From NCBI GenBank assembly GCA_018971215.1, contig JAGXBG010000003.1, positions 1-39,111 on the forward strand: a stretch of 39,111 bases of DNA, given 5' to 3'. Source of the DNA: Alphaproteobacteria bacterium (GTDB lineage Bacteria > Pseudomonadota > Alphaproteobacteria > ATCC43930 > CGMCC-115725). Positions 1 to 8,780 of the stretch are shown here, in pieces; positions within the stretch are counted from its first letter, which is position 1, and every line of letters begins with the position of its first letter. The position numbers and the translations under genes are program-made. The notes under the pieces are model-generated. The model made no database searches. It was not told the DNA's origin and worked only from the letters and a program-made list of their open reading frames with translations.

Positions 1-2153
1 GCATCGACGACGAAGGCGAAGTCGCGGCTCACCGGCTGGAACGGCGACAGTTTGAGCAACGGCCGCGCCGTGCCTTTGGCGCGCGGCTCCGGCACCGCGT
101 CGAGAAAGACTTCGAAGCCGGCGACCGGACCCTCCACCGCCATCGACCGCAGCACGCCCGGATGGATTTCGCCGAACGTTGCGAGGACCTTGGGCCCCTG
201 GCGCAGCGTGCCGGAGCGGCCGGGGTGATACCAATCCGGCGCCGATGCTTCGAGCTGCATCGCGTCGGATGCCACGCCGGCGGCGGCCAAGGCGACGAGC
301 GCGTCTTCCTTGGCGTCGAACGCGCTTGCAGTACGCGCGGGTTCGTTCCACGCCTTGCGCCGAACGGCGCCGGCACGGATGCCGGCGGCGACCAGGTCCT
401 GGCCGTTTTCGGTGTCGTCGCGATACTGCGGTCCGAGCTCGAACAGCGCGACGTCGGCGAGGCCGCGATCGGCGTTGCGCCGCGCGGCGGCGAGCAGATT
501 GGGCAGGATCGACGGTCGCATCGCGTCGAGATCGGCGCTGATCGGATTGAGCAGCATCAGATTCGCCGCGCCGCCGCCGAACAGCGCGGCATCCTTGAGC
601 GCGAGGAACGAGAAGCTCGCCGCTTCGACCAGGCCATGCGCCGCCAGCGTGCGCCGGACCATGCCGGCGCGGCGTTGCGCCGGGTTCAGCGCCGGCGGCG
701 GCACGGCGCCGTCGCGCGGCAACGACACCGCTGGAATCGCGTCGTAGCCATGGATGCGCAGTACCTCTTCGACCAGGCAGGCCTCGCCTTCGATGTCGGC
801 GCGCCACGATGGCGGCTCGACGTCGAAATGATCGCCGCTTTCGCGCACGGCGCAACCGAGCGCCTGCAGGATGCGGCGCTGTTCGCCGGCGGCGACTTCG
901 ACGCCGCCAAGGCTGCGCACGCGATCGGGCCGGAAACGGATGGTGCGCCGCCAGGACGGCACCGCCCCAGCGACGCCGACCTCCGAGACCGCGCCGCCGC
1001 ACAGTTCGAGGATAAGGCGCGTCGCGATTTCGAGACCCGGCCGGACGAATTCGGGATCGAGCCCACGCTCGAAGCGATAGCGCGCATCGCTTTGCAGGTT
1101 GAGTTTGCGACCCGTTGCTGCGGTTCGTACAGGGTCAAACAACGCCGCTTCGATGAAGACATTCGTCGTGGTCGCGGTACAACCGGACGATTCGCCGCCG
1201 ATGACGCCGCCGAGGCTGAGCACGCCGCTGGCGTCGGCGATCACCGTCATGTCGGGTTCGAGCGCGTAGCTCTTGCCGTTGAGCGCCGCCAGGGTTTCGC
1301 CCGCGCGGGCGCCGCGCACCGCGAGATCGCCCTTGAGTTTATCGGCATCGAAAACATGCAGCGGCCGGCCGAGATCGAAGGTCAGCAAATTGGTGATGTC
1401 GACCAGGGCCGAAATCGGCCGCAAGCCGATCGACGTCAGCCGCTCTTGCAGCCACGCCGGGCTCGGCCCGTTCTTGAGACCGCGCACCACGCGGCCGAGG
1501 AACAGCGGACATGCCTTGTCGTCCGGACCGGCGAGATGAACGGCAATCGGGCACGGGAAGGTGCCGGCGACCGGCGCCGTATCGAGCGGCGCGAGCTTGC
1601 CAACGCCGGCGGCGGCCAAGTCGCGGGCGAGGCCGCGCACGCTCAGGCAATCGGCGCGATTAGGCGTCACCTTGACGTCGAGCACCGGATCGCCGAGACC
1701 CGCCGCCTTGACGAAGCTGTCGCCGGGACGCGGGCCGTCGGCTAACTCAATGATGCCCGTGTGATCTTCCGACAGCATGAGCTCGTAGCCCGAGCACAGC
1801 ATGCCGTTCGACACCACGCCGCGGATCTTGCTTGCCTTGAGCGCCTGACCGGAGCGCGGAATCACCGCGCCCGGCGGCGCGAACACGCCGAGCAGGCCAG
1901 CGCGCGCGTTGGGCGCGCCGCACACCACCTCGACCTTGGCTTTGCCGGTGTCGACCAGGCAGAGCTTCAACTTGTCGGCATCGGGATGCGGCTTCGCCTC
2001 GAGCACGCGCGCGACGACGAACGGCGCGAGCGGCTTGCTGCGGTCGACAACGCTTTCGACCTCGAGACCGAGCATAACCAGCTTGGCGACGATCGCGTCG
2101 AGCGCGGCGTCGGTTTCGAGATGCGCCTTGAGCCAAGCGAGCGTCGTCTTCAT
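1..2153 (-). CDS. pheT: Phenylalanyl-tRNA synthetase beta subunit (partial, C-terminus off window)
   Basis: Large subunit of the cytoplasmic (alpha-beta)2 enzyme that charges tRNA-Phe; the beta subunit binds tRNA and edits mischarged Tyr. The frame is open from the ATG at 2153 to the window edge, 717 codons, against about 800 for the family, so roughly the last 80 residues are missing. Translation starts [13 protein letters not shown]. It then shows the EMAP-like tRNA-binding domain ([21 protein letters not shown]), the B3/B4 entry motif [19 protein letters not shown], the B5 region with [15 protein letters not shown], and the start of the FDX-ACB anticodon-binding domain ([15 protein letters not shown]) at the very edge. 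The start codon overlaps the pheS stop as ATGA, so translation is probably coupled, giving equal subunit amounts. Identity is certain from the motifs and the position after pheS. Confidence 0.96.
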   Translation of the reverse strand, partial: MKTTLAWLKAHLETDAALDAIVAKLVMLGLEVESVVDRSKPLAPFVVARVLEAKPHPDADKLKLCLVDTGKAKVEVVCGAPNARAGLLGVFAPPGAVIPRSGQALKASKIRGVVSNGMLCSGYELMLSEDHTGIIELADGPRPGDSFVKAAGLGDPVLDVKVTPNRADCLSVRGLARDLAAAGVGKLAPLDTAPVAGTFPCPIAVHLAGPDDKACPLFLGRVVRGLKNGPSPAWLQERLTSIGLRPISALVDITNLLTFDLGRPLHVFDADKLKGDLAVRGARAGETLAALNGKSYALEPDMTVIADASGVLSLGGVIGGESSGCTATTTNVFIEAALFDPVRTAATGRKLNLQSDARYRFERGLDPEFVRPGLEIATRLILELCGGAVSEVGVAGAVPSWRRTIRFRPDRVRSLGGVEVAAGEQRRILQALGCAVRESGDHFDVEPPSWRADIEGEACLVEEVLRIHGYDAIPAVSLPRDGAVPPPALNPAQRRAGMVRRTLAAHGLVEAASFSFLALKDAALFGGGAANLMLLNPISADLDAMRPSILPNLLAAARRNADRGLADVALFELGPQYRDDTENGQDLVAAGIRAGAVRRKAWNEPARTASAFDAKEDALVALAAAGVASDAMQLEASAPDWYHPGRSGTLRQGPKVLATFGEIHPGVLRSMAVEGPVAGFEVFLDAVPEPRAKGTARPLLKLSPFQPVSRDFAFVVD

Positions 2154-3229
2154 CGCGCCAGGCCCCCGGCGAGCGTCGGCACGTCCAGCGGCACGAAGCC
2201 GTAGTGCCGGAGCCAGCGCAGATCGCTGTCGTAGAAGGTGCGCAGATCGGGGATGCCGTATTTCAGCATCGCGATGCGCTCGATCCCCATGCCGAAGGCG
2301 AAACCCTGGTACGCGTCGGGATCGATGTTGCAGTTGCGCAGCACCTTGGGGTGGACCATGCCGCAGCCCAAAATCTCGAGCCAGTCAGCACCGGCACCGA
2401 TCTTGAGGCCGCCGCCTTCGCGCGAGCAGCCGATATCGACCTCGGCCGACGGCTCGGTGAACGGGAAATAGCTCGGCCGGAAGCGCACCGGCAGGTCGGC
2501 CATGCCGAAATAGGCGCGGCAGAAATCGATCAGGCAGCCCTTGAGATGGCCCATGTGCGTGGCACGGTCGATGATCAGGCCTTCGACCTGATGGAACATC
2601 GGCGAGTGCGTCGCGTCGTGATCCGAGCGGAAGGTGCGGCCGGGCACGATGATGCGGATCGGCGGCTTCTGCTTCAGCATCGTGCGGATCTGCACCGGCG
2701 AGGTGTGGGTGCGCAGCACCTTGCGGCTGCCGTCGGCCGCCGTCGCCGCCAGATAGAACGTGTCCTGTTCCTGCCGCGCCGGATGCTCGGGCGGAATGTT
2801 AAGCGCGGTGAAATTGTGGAAATCGTCCTCGATGTGCGGGCCTTCGGCGACGACGAAGCCCATGGCGCCGAAGATCGCGACGATCTCGTCGGTCGTCTGG
2901 CTCACCGGATGGATGCGACCGGCGGGCGTCGCCTCGACCGGCAGCGTCACGTCGACGCGCTCCTGCGCCAGCCGCGCGTTGAGCGCCGCGTCGTTCAGGC
3001 GCGCATGCGCTTCGGCAAGCGCCGCCTCGATCTCGTCCTTGAGCTGGTTGAGTGCGGCGCCGCGCGCCTTGCGCGCTTCGGGCGCCAGCGCGCCGAGTTC
3101 CTTCAACAGGCCGGTGAGCCGGCCCTTGCGGCCGAGCGAGCCGACGCGGACCTGCTCCAACCCCTCGAGGCTGGTCGCACCTTTCACCAGGCGCAACAGC
3201 TCGTCGCGGATGTGGTCGAGGCTTTCCAT
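2150..3229 (-). CDS. pheS: Phenylalanyl-tRNA synthetase alpha subunit
   Basis: Catalytic subunit of PheRS, a class II synthetase that makes Phe-AMP and transfers Phe to tRNA. An N-terminal coiled-coil of about 90 residues precedes the catalytic core. Core motifs are [33 protein letters not shown] (motif 2 region), [30 protein letters not shown] and [17 protein letters not shown] (motif 3). I prefer the ATG at 3229 (359 aa, [12 protein letters not shown]). A GTG at 3241 would add four residues. The only AGGAG lies 13 nt before the ATG and 1 nt before the GTG, so spacing does not settle the start. It follows rplT after about 100 nt; I saw no Phe-rich leader peptide in that gap. Confidence 0.96.
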   Translation of the reverse strand: MESLDHIRDELLRLVKGATSLEGLEQVRVGSLGRKGRLTGLLKELGALAPEARKARGAALNQLKDEIEAALAEAHARLNDAALNARLAQERVDVTLPVEATPAGRIHPVSQTTDEIVAIFGAMGFVVAEGPHIEDDFHNFTALNIPPEHPARQEQDTFYLAATAADGSRKVLRTHTSPVQIRTMLKQKPPIRIIVPGRTFRSDHDATHSPMFHQVEGLIIDRATHMGHLKGCLIDFCRAYFGMADLPVRFRPSYFPFTEPSAEVDIGCSREGGGLKIGAGADWLEILGCGMVHPKVLRNCNIDPDAYQGFAFGMGIERIAMLKYGIPDLRTFYDSDLRWLRHYGFVPLDVPTLAGGLAR

Positions 3230-3328
3230 CGCCGCGTGCACGCTCCTCAGGCAGAAGACGCCGACCGGCCCGCGCTCGCCGCCGGGACGATCCGGTCCGG
3301 CATATTACGCAGAGCCCGGCGCGGCAGC

Positions 3329-3691
3329 CTAGGCTTTGGGCAGGGCGTCGCGCGCCTGGGCAACGATGGCCTTGAACGCGGCCGGCTCGCGCATGGCGAT
3401 GTCGGCCAGCATCTTGCGGTCGAGCGTGACGCCGGCGAGCCGCAGGCCGTTCATGAACTGCGAGTAGGTCAGGCCTTCTTCGCGCGCGCCCGCGTTGATG
3501 CGCTGGATCCACAGCGCGCGGAAATTGCGCTTCTTCGCCCGGCGGTCGCGATAGGCGTAGCGCAGACCCTTTTCGACTTTCTCGATCGCAATGCGGAACG
3601 ACGACTTGGCGCGGCCGCGGTAGCCCTTGGCCAGGCCGAGTACCTTTTTGTGACGGGCGCGGCCAGTGACGCCGCGTTTGACGTGTGCCAT
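3329..3691 (-). CDS. rplT: 50S ribosomal protein L20
   Basis: Early-assembly large-subunit protein that binds 23S rRNA and in well-studied bacteria represses its own operon. The 120-residue product starts [18 protein letters not shown] and carries the family core [19 protein letters not shown] and [19 protein letters not shown]. It is very basic in its N-terminal half, as is normal for L20, and is full length. The ATG is preceded by AGGAG at a spacing of 6 nt. It lies 9 nt after rpmI, so L35 and L20 are made from one message, as is usual. Confidence 0.98.
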   Translation of the reverse strand: MAHVKRGVTGRARHKKVLGLAKGYRGRAKSSFRIAIEKVEKGLRYAYRDRRAKKRNFRALWIQRINAGAREEGLTYSQFMNGLRLAGVTLDRKMLADIAMREPAAFKAIVAQARDALPKA

Positions 3692-3700
3692 GGCGCGCTC

Positions 3701-3904
3701 CTAGCCCCTCATATAAGGCATGTAAGTCATCACCAGCTTGGCGTCGCCCGGCTGGAGCGTGACCGTGCCCTTGGCGTTGCGCTTGCCGCGCTTCGACTTG
3801 TTGATGAGGAGATGGCGCTTGTGCGCGTTGGCCGCCTTGATCTTGCCCGAGGCAGTGCGGCCGAAGCGCTTTTTCGCCCCGGATTTGGTCTTGAGCTTGG
3901 GCAT
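3701..3904 (-). CDS. rpmI: 50S ribosomal protein L35
   Basis: Small basic large-subunit protein, 67 residues, starting MPKLKTKSGAKKRFGRTASG and ending in YMRG. I chose the ATG at 3904 because MPKLKTKSGAKKRF is the conserved start of L35 and a GGAAAGG Shine-Dalgarno-like run lies just upstream; an in-frame start further up would add 16 non-conserved residues. It is separated from infC by 161 nt, an unusually long gap inside this operon. That gap contains a promoter and an attenuator-like hairpin, listed separately, so rpmI-rplT may be controlled apart from infC. Confidence 0.96.
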   Translation of the reverse strand: MPKLKTKSGAKKRFGRTASGKIKAANAHKRHLLINKSKRGKRNAKGTVTLQPGDAKLVMTYMPYMRG

Positions 3905-3938
3905 TTGATTGCCTTTCCGAATTGGGTTCGTTTTGCAG

Positions 3939-3975
3939 AAAAAGGCGGTCAAGGCATGCCCGCAAGCCCGCCGCC
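3939..3975 (-). promoter_or_regulatory. Attenuator-like hairpin with T run in the rpmI leader
   Basis: On the minus strand GGCGG (3975-3971) can pair with CCGCC (3948-3944), enclosing a smaller stem GGGC/GCCT (3969-3966 with 3955-3952). The outer stem is followed at once by TTTTT (3943-3939). This is the shape of an intrinsic terminator placed between a promoter and rpmI. Ribosomal protein L20 is known to regulate this operon by binding leader RNA in other bacteria. That this structure is the L20 target here is inference. Confidence 0.4.
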
Positions 3976-3988
3976 CGGTTCGGCGCGG

Positions 3989-4017
3989 GTTATACAGTCC
4001 GAAGGGTGGAATGGCAA
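3989..4017 (-). promoter_or_regulatory. Candidate sigma-70-type promoter for rpmI-rplT
   Basis: On the minus strand a -35 box TTGCCA (4017-4012) and a -10 box TATAAC (3994-3989) are separated by exactly 17 nt; each differs from the consensus at one base. Transcription would begin near 3982, about 78 nt before the rpmI start. It sits in the long infC-rpmI gap, so it would give the ribosomal protein genes their own supply of message in addition to read-through from thrS-infC. Confidence 0.55.
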
Positions 4018-4065
4018 GCGGCCGGGACGCGGCGCGCCGACAAGCCCGCCGCCCCGGTTTGCGCC

Positions 4066-4614
4066 CTATTTGGGCGACATCACCATCGTCATCTGGCGGC
4101 CTTCGGTGCGCGGCGACTGCTCGATCTTGGCGACCTTGTCGAGGCCGTCTTTGACCCGCATCAGCACGCCCATGCCGAGCTCCTGGTGCGCCATCTCGCG
4201 GCCGCGGAAACGCATGACGACTTTCACCTTGTCGCCTTCTTCGATGAATTTGAGCATCTGGCGCATCTTGACGTCGTAATCGTGGTCGTCGATGCCCGGC
4301 CGGAGCTTGATCTCCTTGACGTCGATGACCTTCTGTTTCTTGCGCGCTTCGCTTTTGCGTTTCTGCTCCTCGTACTTGAATTTGCCGAAGTCGAGGATCT
4401 TGCAGACCGGCGGGTTGGCTTGCGGTGCGACCTCGACCAGATCGAGGCCGGCTTCTTGGGCGCGGGTCAGGGCTTCGTGTCGGGTGACGACGCCCACCAT
4501 GTTGCCACGTTCGTCGACGAGGCGCAGACGCGCCGCGGCGATCTCGTCGTTGACGCGAGGACCATCATGCGCGGCCCCTCGATGCGCAACGGCGGGGGGT
4601 AGTCTAGGCGGTAT
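4066..4614 (-). CDS. infC: Translation initiation factor IF-3, with ATA start codon
   Basis: IF-3 binds the 30S subunit, checks start-codon/initiator-tRNA pairing and prevents premature 50S joining. The first in-frame ATG (4500) would cut off the conserved N-terminal domain start, [19 protein letters not shown], which is encoded upstream in the same open frame. The frame reaches back to an ATA codon at 4614 that lies 6 nt after a perfect GGAGG (4625-4621). From there the product is 182 residues, normal for IF-3. Rare start codons (AUU in E. coli) are known for infC and allow IF-3 to repress its own synthesis. The ATA start here is inferred from spacing, length and conservation. The C-terminal domain ([19 protein letters not shown]) is intact. 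It follows thrS after 29 nt. Confidence 0.93.
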   Translation of the reverse strand: MPPRLPPAVAHRGAAHDGPRVNDEIAAARLRLVDERGNMVGVVTRHEALTRAQEAGLDLVEVAPQANPPVCKILDFGKFKYEEQKRKSEARKKQKVIDVKEIKLRPGIDDHDYDVKMRQMLKFIEEGDKVKVVMRFRGREMAHQELGMGVLMRVKDGLDKVAKIEQSPRTEGRQMTMVMSPK

Positions 4615-4643
4615 GAAACACCTCCAACACGCTCCTTGCTTGC

Positions 4644-6611
4644 CTAAGAAGTGGGCGCCGCGGATGGCACGGCTGCCTCGCCTTTCAATCTAGCGATGGC
4701 TTCGCCCAGCGCAAGGATTTCCTGATCTTTTCCGCCCAACCGGCGCAGCGCAACGCTTTGGGTTTCGGCTTCGCGGGCACCCACGACCAGTAGCAGCGGC
4801 ACTTTGGCGAGACTGTGCTCGCGTACCTTGAGGTTGATCTTTTCGTTGCGCAGGTCGGCCGTCGCCCGCAGTCCCGCCCTGGTTAAGGCCTCGAGCACCA
4901 TGCCGGCATAGGCATTGGCGTCCGAGGTAATCGTCGCCACCACCGCCTGCACCGGCGCCAGCCAGAGCGGGAACCGGCCGGCATGCTGCTCGATCAGGAT
5001 GGCGATGAAGCGTTCGAGCGAACCCAGGATCGCGCGATGCAGCATCACCGGCCGATGACGTTGACCGTCTTCGCCGATGTAGTTGGCGTCGAGCCGTTCG
5101 GGCAGGACGAAATCCACCTGCAGCGTGCCGCATTGCCAGTCGCGGCCGATGGCGTCGCGCAGCACGAATTCGAGCTTGGGCCCGTAGAACGCGCCTTCGC
5201 CGGGATTGAGCGTGTAGGGCAGCTTTGCCGCCTCGACCGCAGTTTTGAGCGCGGCCTCCGCCTTGTCCCAGACTTTGTCGTCGCCGGCGCGCTTCGCCGG
5301 CCGGTCGGAAAATTTAACCGAGACGTCCTCGAAGCCGAAATCGCGATAGACCGAACGCAGCAGATCGCAGAAGGCGACGCTCTCGGCCGTGATCTGGTCT
5401 TCGGTGCAGAAGATGTGCGCGTCGTCCTGGGTGAAGGCGCGCACGCGCATGATGCCGTGCAGCGCGCCGGACGGTTCGTTGCGATGGCAGGCGCCGAACT
5501 CGGCCATGCGCAGCGGCAGCTCGCGATAGGAATGCAGATGCTGACGATAGATCTGCACGTGGCCAGGACAGTTCATCGGCTTGATCGCGAGCACGCGCTT
5601 GACGCCGGTGTCCTTGTCGGCGTTCTCGACGGTGAACATGTGCTCGCCGAATTTTTCCCAGTGGCCGGATTCCTCCCACAGCTTGCGGTCGATGAGCTGC
5701 GGTGTCCGCACCTCGACATAGCCGGCGCACGCGAGCCGCATGCGGATGTAATTCTCGATCGTGCGATAGAGCGTCCAGCCTTTGGGGTGCCAGAAAACGC
5801 TGCCGGCGGCTTCTTCCTGCTGGTGGAAGAGATCGAGCTCGCGCCCCAAGCGACGGTGATCGCGCTTCTCGGCCTCTTCGAGCTGGAACAGGTACTGCTT
5901 CAGGTCCTTCTCGTGCGCCCACGCCGTGCCGTAGACGCGCTGCAGCTGGGCGTTGCGCGCGTCGCCGCGCCAATAGGCGCCCGCGACCTTGGTCAGCCTG
6001 AAGGCGTGGCCGAGCTTGCCGGTCGACGGCAGATGCGGCCCGGTGCAGAGATCGACGAAGCGGCCCTGGCGATAGAGGCTGATCGCCTCGTGCGCCGGGA
6101 TTTCGTGAATCCACTCCGCCTTATATTTCTCGCCCTGGTCGGCGAAGAATTGCACCGCCCGGTCGCGTTCCCATTCCTCGCGAGTGATCGTCTCGTCGCG
6201 ATCGACGATCTCGTGCATACGCTGCTCGATCTTCGCCAGATCGTCGGGCGTGAACGGCGTGTCGCGCGCGAAATCGTAATAGAAGCCGGTGTCGGTCGCC
6301 GGACCGAAGGTCACCTGGGTTTCGGGATAGAGCTCCTTCACCGCTTCGGCCATGACGTGCGCTGCGTCGTGGCGGATGATCTCGAGCGCCGGCGGCGAAT
6401 CGCGTGTCAGGATGGCGATCTTCGCATCCTGCTTGATCGGCGCGGCAAGATCCTTGGGCGTGCCGTCGACCGCGACGGCAAGGGCCGCCTTGGCGAGGCC
6501 CGGACCGATCGCCTTGGCGATCTCGGCGCCGGTGACACCGCGCGGGAAGCTGCGCGCAGCGCCGTCAGGTAGCGTAACGGTGACCGAATCGGCGGCCTTG
6601 GCATCGGGCAT
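4644..6611 (-). CDS. thrS: Threonyl-tRNA synthetase
   Basis: Class II synthetase that charges tRNA-Thr and removes mischarged Ser. At 655 residues it has the full bacterial layout: TGS domain (about 5-65, [19 protein letters not shown]), the N2 editing domain with its HxxxH site in [17 protein letters not shown], the catalytic core with [10 protein letters not shown] and [15 protein letters not shown], and the C-terminal anticodon domain ([14 protein letters not shown]). I chose the ATG at 6611 ([10 protein letters not shown]) because it leaves 10 nt after the upstream glycosyltransferase stop; an earlier in-frame start would overlap that gene. No clear Shine-Dalgarno sequence is seen, so it may rely on coupling to the upstream gene. 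It heads thrS-infC-rpmI-rplT-pheST. Confidence 0.97.
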   Translation of the reverse strand: MPDAKAADSVTVTLPDGAARSFPRGVTGAEIAKAIGPGLAKAALAVAVDGTPKDLAAPIKQDAKIAILTRDSPPALEIIRHDAAHVMAEAVKELYPETQVTFGPATDTGFYYDFARDTPFTPDDLAKIEQRMHEIVDRDETITREEWERDRAVQFFADQGEKYKAEWIHEIPAHEAISLYRQGRFVDLCTGPHLPSTGKLGHAFRLTKVAGAYWRGDARNAQLQRVYGTAWAHEKDLKQYLFQLEEAEKRDHRRLGRELDLFHQQEEAAGSVFWHPKGWTLYRTIENYIRMRLACAGYVEVRTPQLIDRKLWEESGHWEKFGEHMFTVENADKDTGVKRVLAIKPMNCPGHVQIYRQHLHSYRELPLRMAEFGACHRNEPSGALHGIMRVRAFTQDDAHIFCTEDQITAESVAFCDLLRSVYRDFGFEDVSVKFSDRPAKRAGDDKVWDKAEAALKTAVEAAKLPYTLNPGEGAFYGPKLEFVLRDAIGRDWQCGTLQVDFVLPERLDANYIGEDGQRHRPVMLHRAILGSLERFIAILIEQHAGRFPLWLAPVQAVVATITSDANAYAGMVLEALTRAGLRATADLRNEKINLKVREHSLAKVPLLLVVGAREAETQSVALRRLGGKDQEILALGEAIARLKGEAAVPSAAPTS

Positions 6612-6621
6612 GGGCGCCGGT

Positions 6622-7542
6622 TTATCGCAAGGGAAGCGTCGCGGCAACCGCCTCGACCGGCAGCTCGCTAAGGTCGTCGCGGCGCAGAACCGTGACGCGT
6701 GCGCCGCGCGGCGCGGTCAGCGCGGGATCGGACGCGGCGGAATAAAGCACGGTCGCCGGCGCGCCGCCGGCGACGATCAAGTGCATCGGACCGGTGTCGT
6801 TGCCGACGGCATAGAAACAGGCGCGGCCGAGCGCCACCAGGTCGCCGAAACCGGTGCGGCCGATCAGATTGCGGACCGTCGGACAATCGCGTGCGATTTC
6901 GGCGCCGGCACCGGCATCGTCGGGTCCGCCAACCAACACGGGCGTCAGGCCGACGGTGGTCAGAAACGACGCCAGCCGCATGTAGCGCCCGGCGGGCCAG
7001 CGCTTTTCCGGCCGGTGCCTGGAGCCGCCCGGCACCAGCAGGACGAAACGGTCCGGCAACTTGAACCGCGCGATGTCGGTTGTGGCCCACGACAAATCCG
7101 GTGGCGGCACCGCATCGATTCCGGCCATCGCCAGCTGGTCGCGTTGACGGTCGATGGTGTGCATCCGGTCGCGGTCGGGATTGGCGTGCGGATGCGAAGC
7201 GCCGGCGGCGATGCCCGACCATTGCGGATGCCGCGGCCACAGCAGATGGAAATAGAGACTGGAGCGGTCCGAGGTCTGCAGGTCGTAGACGCGATCGAAC
7301 GAAGCCGCGCGCAGCCGCCGCGCGAGCGCGAGCAGCGTCCAGGGCCGCAACCAACCCGGCCGTTCGTCGGTCCACACCGCATCGAAATAAGGCGCCTGCC
7401 GGCCGAGCTCACCATAGGCCGGCGCGGTCAGCAGCGTGATCCGCGCCTGTGGATGATGCGCGCGGATCGCCGCCGCAGGTCCCATCGCCTGGACGAAATC
7501 GCCCAGCGCGCCGAGTTTGATGACGAGGATACGTTCGGTCAC
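6622..7542 (-). CDS. Heptosyltransferase-like glycosyltransferase (family 9)
   Basis: A 306-residue GT-B glycosyltransferase of the ADP-heptose:LPS heptosyltransferase superfamily, expected to add a sugar to lipopolysaccharide core on the inner face of the cytoplasmic membrane. The N-terminus [18 protein letters not shown] is the family signature. The C-terminal half has [16 protein letters not shown] and the nucleotide-sugar motif [11 protein letters not shown] (near residue 250). The GTG start at 7542 is chosen because the conserved RILVIKLG begins four codons later and the previous gene ends 14 nt upstream; the open frame itself extends much further, through the upstream gene in another frame. 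The sugar and acceptor cannot be told from sequence. It runs straight into thrS. Confidence 0.9.
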   Translation of the reverse strand: MTERILVIKLGALGDFVQAMGPAAAIRAHHPQARITLLTAPAYGELGRQAPYFDAVWTDERPGWLRPWTLLALARRLRAASFDRVYDLQTSDRSSLYFHLLWPRHPQWSGIAAGASHPHANPDRDRMHTIDRQRDQLAMAGIDAVPPPDLSWATTDIARFKLPDRFVLLVPGGSRHRPEKRWPAGRYMRLASFLTTVGLTPVLVGGPDDAGAGAEIARDCPTVRNLIGRTGFGDLVALGRACFYAVGNDTGPMHLIVAGGAPATVLYSAASDPALTAPRGARVTVLRRDDLSELPVEAVAATLPLR

Positions 7543-7556
7543 GCGGCTGCGTTCGC

Positions 7557-8759
7557 TTATACTGCGACGGTTGCCGTGACCGGCGCCGACGTGGCGCCCA
7601 AAAGCTCCTGATATACGGCGATCGTGCGCGCCACCATCGCCGCCGTGGTGAAGTTGGTGCGGACGTGGGCGATCGCGCGGGCGGCAAGTTGGGCACGACC
7701 CTCGGTGTCGAGTGCCAGCGCCGCCGCGATCGCACCGCTCAGCGCATCTGCATCGTTGGGCGGCACCAGCCAACCGGTCTGGCCGGGAACGACGGTCTCG
7801 ACCGCGCCGCCATGTGACGTCGCCACGACCGGCCGACCCATGGCCTGTGCCTCGACGATGACGCGGCCGAAGCCCTCCGGCTCGGTCGAGGCTGAGACGA
7901 CGACGTCGGCCAGCATGTACGCCGCCGGCATGTCGCGGCACTCGTCGAGCACGCGGAACGTGACCGCCGATCCGGCGCGCGCGATCGCCCCGTCGAGTCG
8001 CGCCCGATAACCGTCGCCGCCGCCGGCGCCGACGATCAGCGCGTGGATCTGCGGCCGGTTGAGCCGCTTCATCGCCTCGATCAGGACGAAATGCCCTTTC
8101 CAGCGCGACAGCCGCCCCGGCAGCATCACCACCGGCACGCCGTCGGCCAAACGCCATTCCTGCACCAGACGCGCCATGCGCTCGGCGCTGACCTTTTCTG
8201 GGTCGAACCGCGTCACGTCGACGCCGCGATGGATCACGCGCAGCCGCTCGCGCGGAACGCCATAGGTCGCGGCGGCGTGGTCGGCGACGAAATTGGAATT
8301 GGCGATGACCAGCTCGCCGCGCGCCATCACCGCGTTGTAGCGCCGCTTGAGCCAGGATTTGGCGCCGTAAGCGTTATGGAACGTGGTCAGGAAATGGACG
8401 CCGGCATTCTGCGCGGCGGCGCGCGCGCTCCACGCCGGCGCCCGCGAGCGCACATGGACGATGTCGACCTCGTGGGCGCGGATGAGCGCCGCCAGCCGGC
8501 CGACATTGGCGTGAATGACCAACGGATTTTTCGACGCGAGCGGCAGGGTGACATGCGTCGCGCCGGCCCGCTCGAGCTCGCGCGTCATCGGGCCGCCGGC
8601 GCTGGCCACAAGCGAGCGCCAACCGGCGGCCGCGAGCGCCGCCGCAACGTCGACGGTGCCGCGCTCCACCCCGCCCGCGACCAGCGCGGGCAGAACCTGC
8701 AGCACGGTCGGGCGTCGTTTCGCGTCCGCAGCCTGGATGCTAGGCTCGGTGTCCTTCAT
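7557..8759 (-). CDS. Glycosyltransferase family 4 protein
   Basis: A 400-residue retaining GT-B glycosyltransferase. The N-terminal acceptor domain begins VLQVLPALVAGGVERGTVDV, a common opening of LPS and capsule GT4 enzymes. The C-terminal donor domain has VVMLPGRLSRWKGHFVLIEA and the E-x7-E motif in EPEGFGRVIVEAQAMGRPVV (around residue 285). No membrane segment or signal peptide is visible, so it is probably cytoplasmic or peripheral. It sits 14 nt before the heptosyltransferase-like gene. The pair probably acts on the same cell-surface glycan, most likely LPS core, but the substrate is inference. Its start lies only 21 bp from the divergent hydrolase gene, and no convincing ribosome-binding site is present. 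Confidence 0.9.
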   Translation of the reverse strand: MKDTEPSIQAADAKRRPTVLQVLPALVAGGVERGTVDVAAALAAAGWRSLVASAGGPMTRELERAGATHVTLPLASKNPLVIHANVGRLAALIRAHEVDIVHVRSRAPAWSARAAAQNAGVHFLTTFHNAYGAKSWLKRRYNAVMARGELVIANSNFVADHAAATYGVPRERLRVIHRGVDVTRFDPEKVSAERMARLVQEWRLADGVPVVMLPGRLSRWKGHFVLIEAMKRLNRPQIHALIVGAGGGDGYRARLDGAIARAGSAVTFRVLDECRDMPAAYMLADVVVSASTEPEGFGRVIVEAQAMGRPVVATSHGGAVETVVPGQTGWLVPPNDADALSGAIAAALALDTEGRAQLAARAIAHVRTNFTTAAMVARTIAVYQELLGATSAPVTATVAV

Positions 8760-8780
8760 GCAGCGTTCACCGGATCGACG

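Noticed and set aside
162-1745. Long plus-strand open frame (527 codons) opposite pheT
   Set aside because: The opposite strand encodes PheT with clear motifs through the whole stretch; long antisense frames are expected at this GC content, and the translation is Arg/Ala-rich with no recognisable domain.
3242-3328. pheM-like Phe leader peptide and attenuator before pheS
   Set aside because: No open frame with clustered Phe codons and no terminator-like hairpin with a T run on the minus strand.
2204-4279. Plus-strand frame of 691 codons
   Set aside because: It runs antisense across pheS, rplT, rpmI and part of infC, all confidently identified, so it cannot be a normal gene.
4983-6572. Plus-strand frame of 529 codons
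   Set aside because: Antisense shadow of thrS, whose editing and catalytic motifs are on the minus strand.
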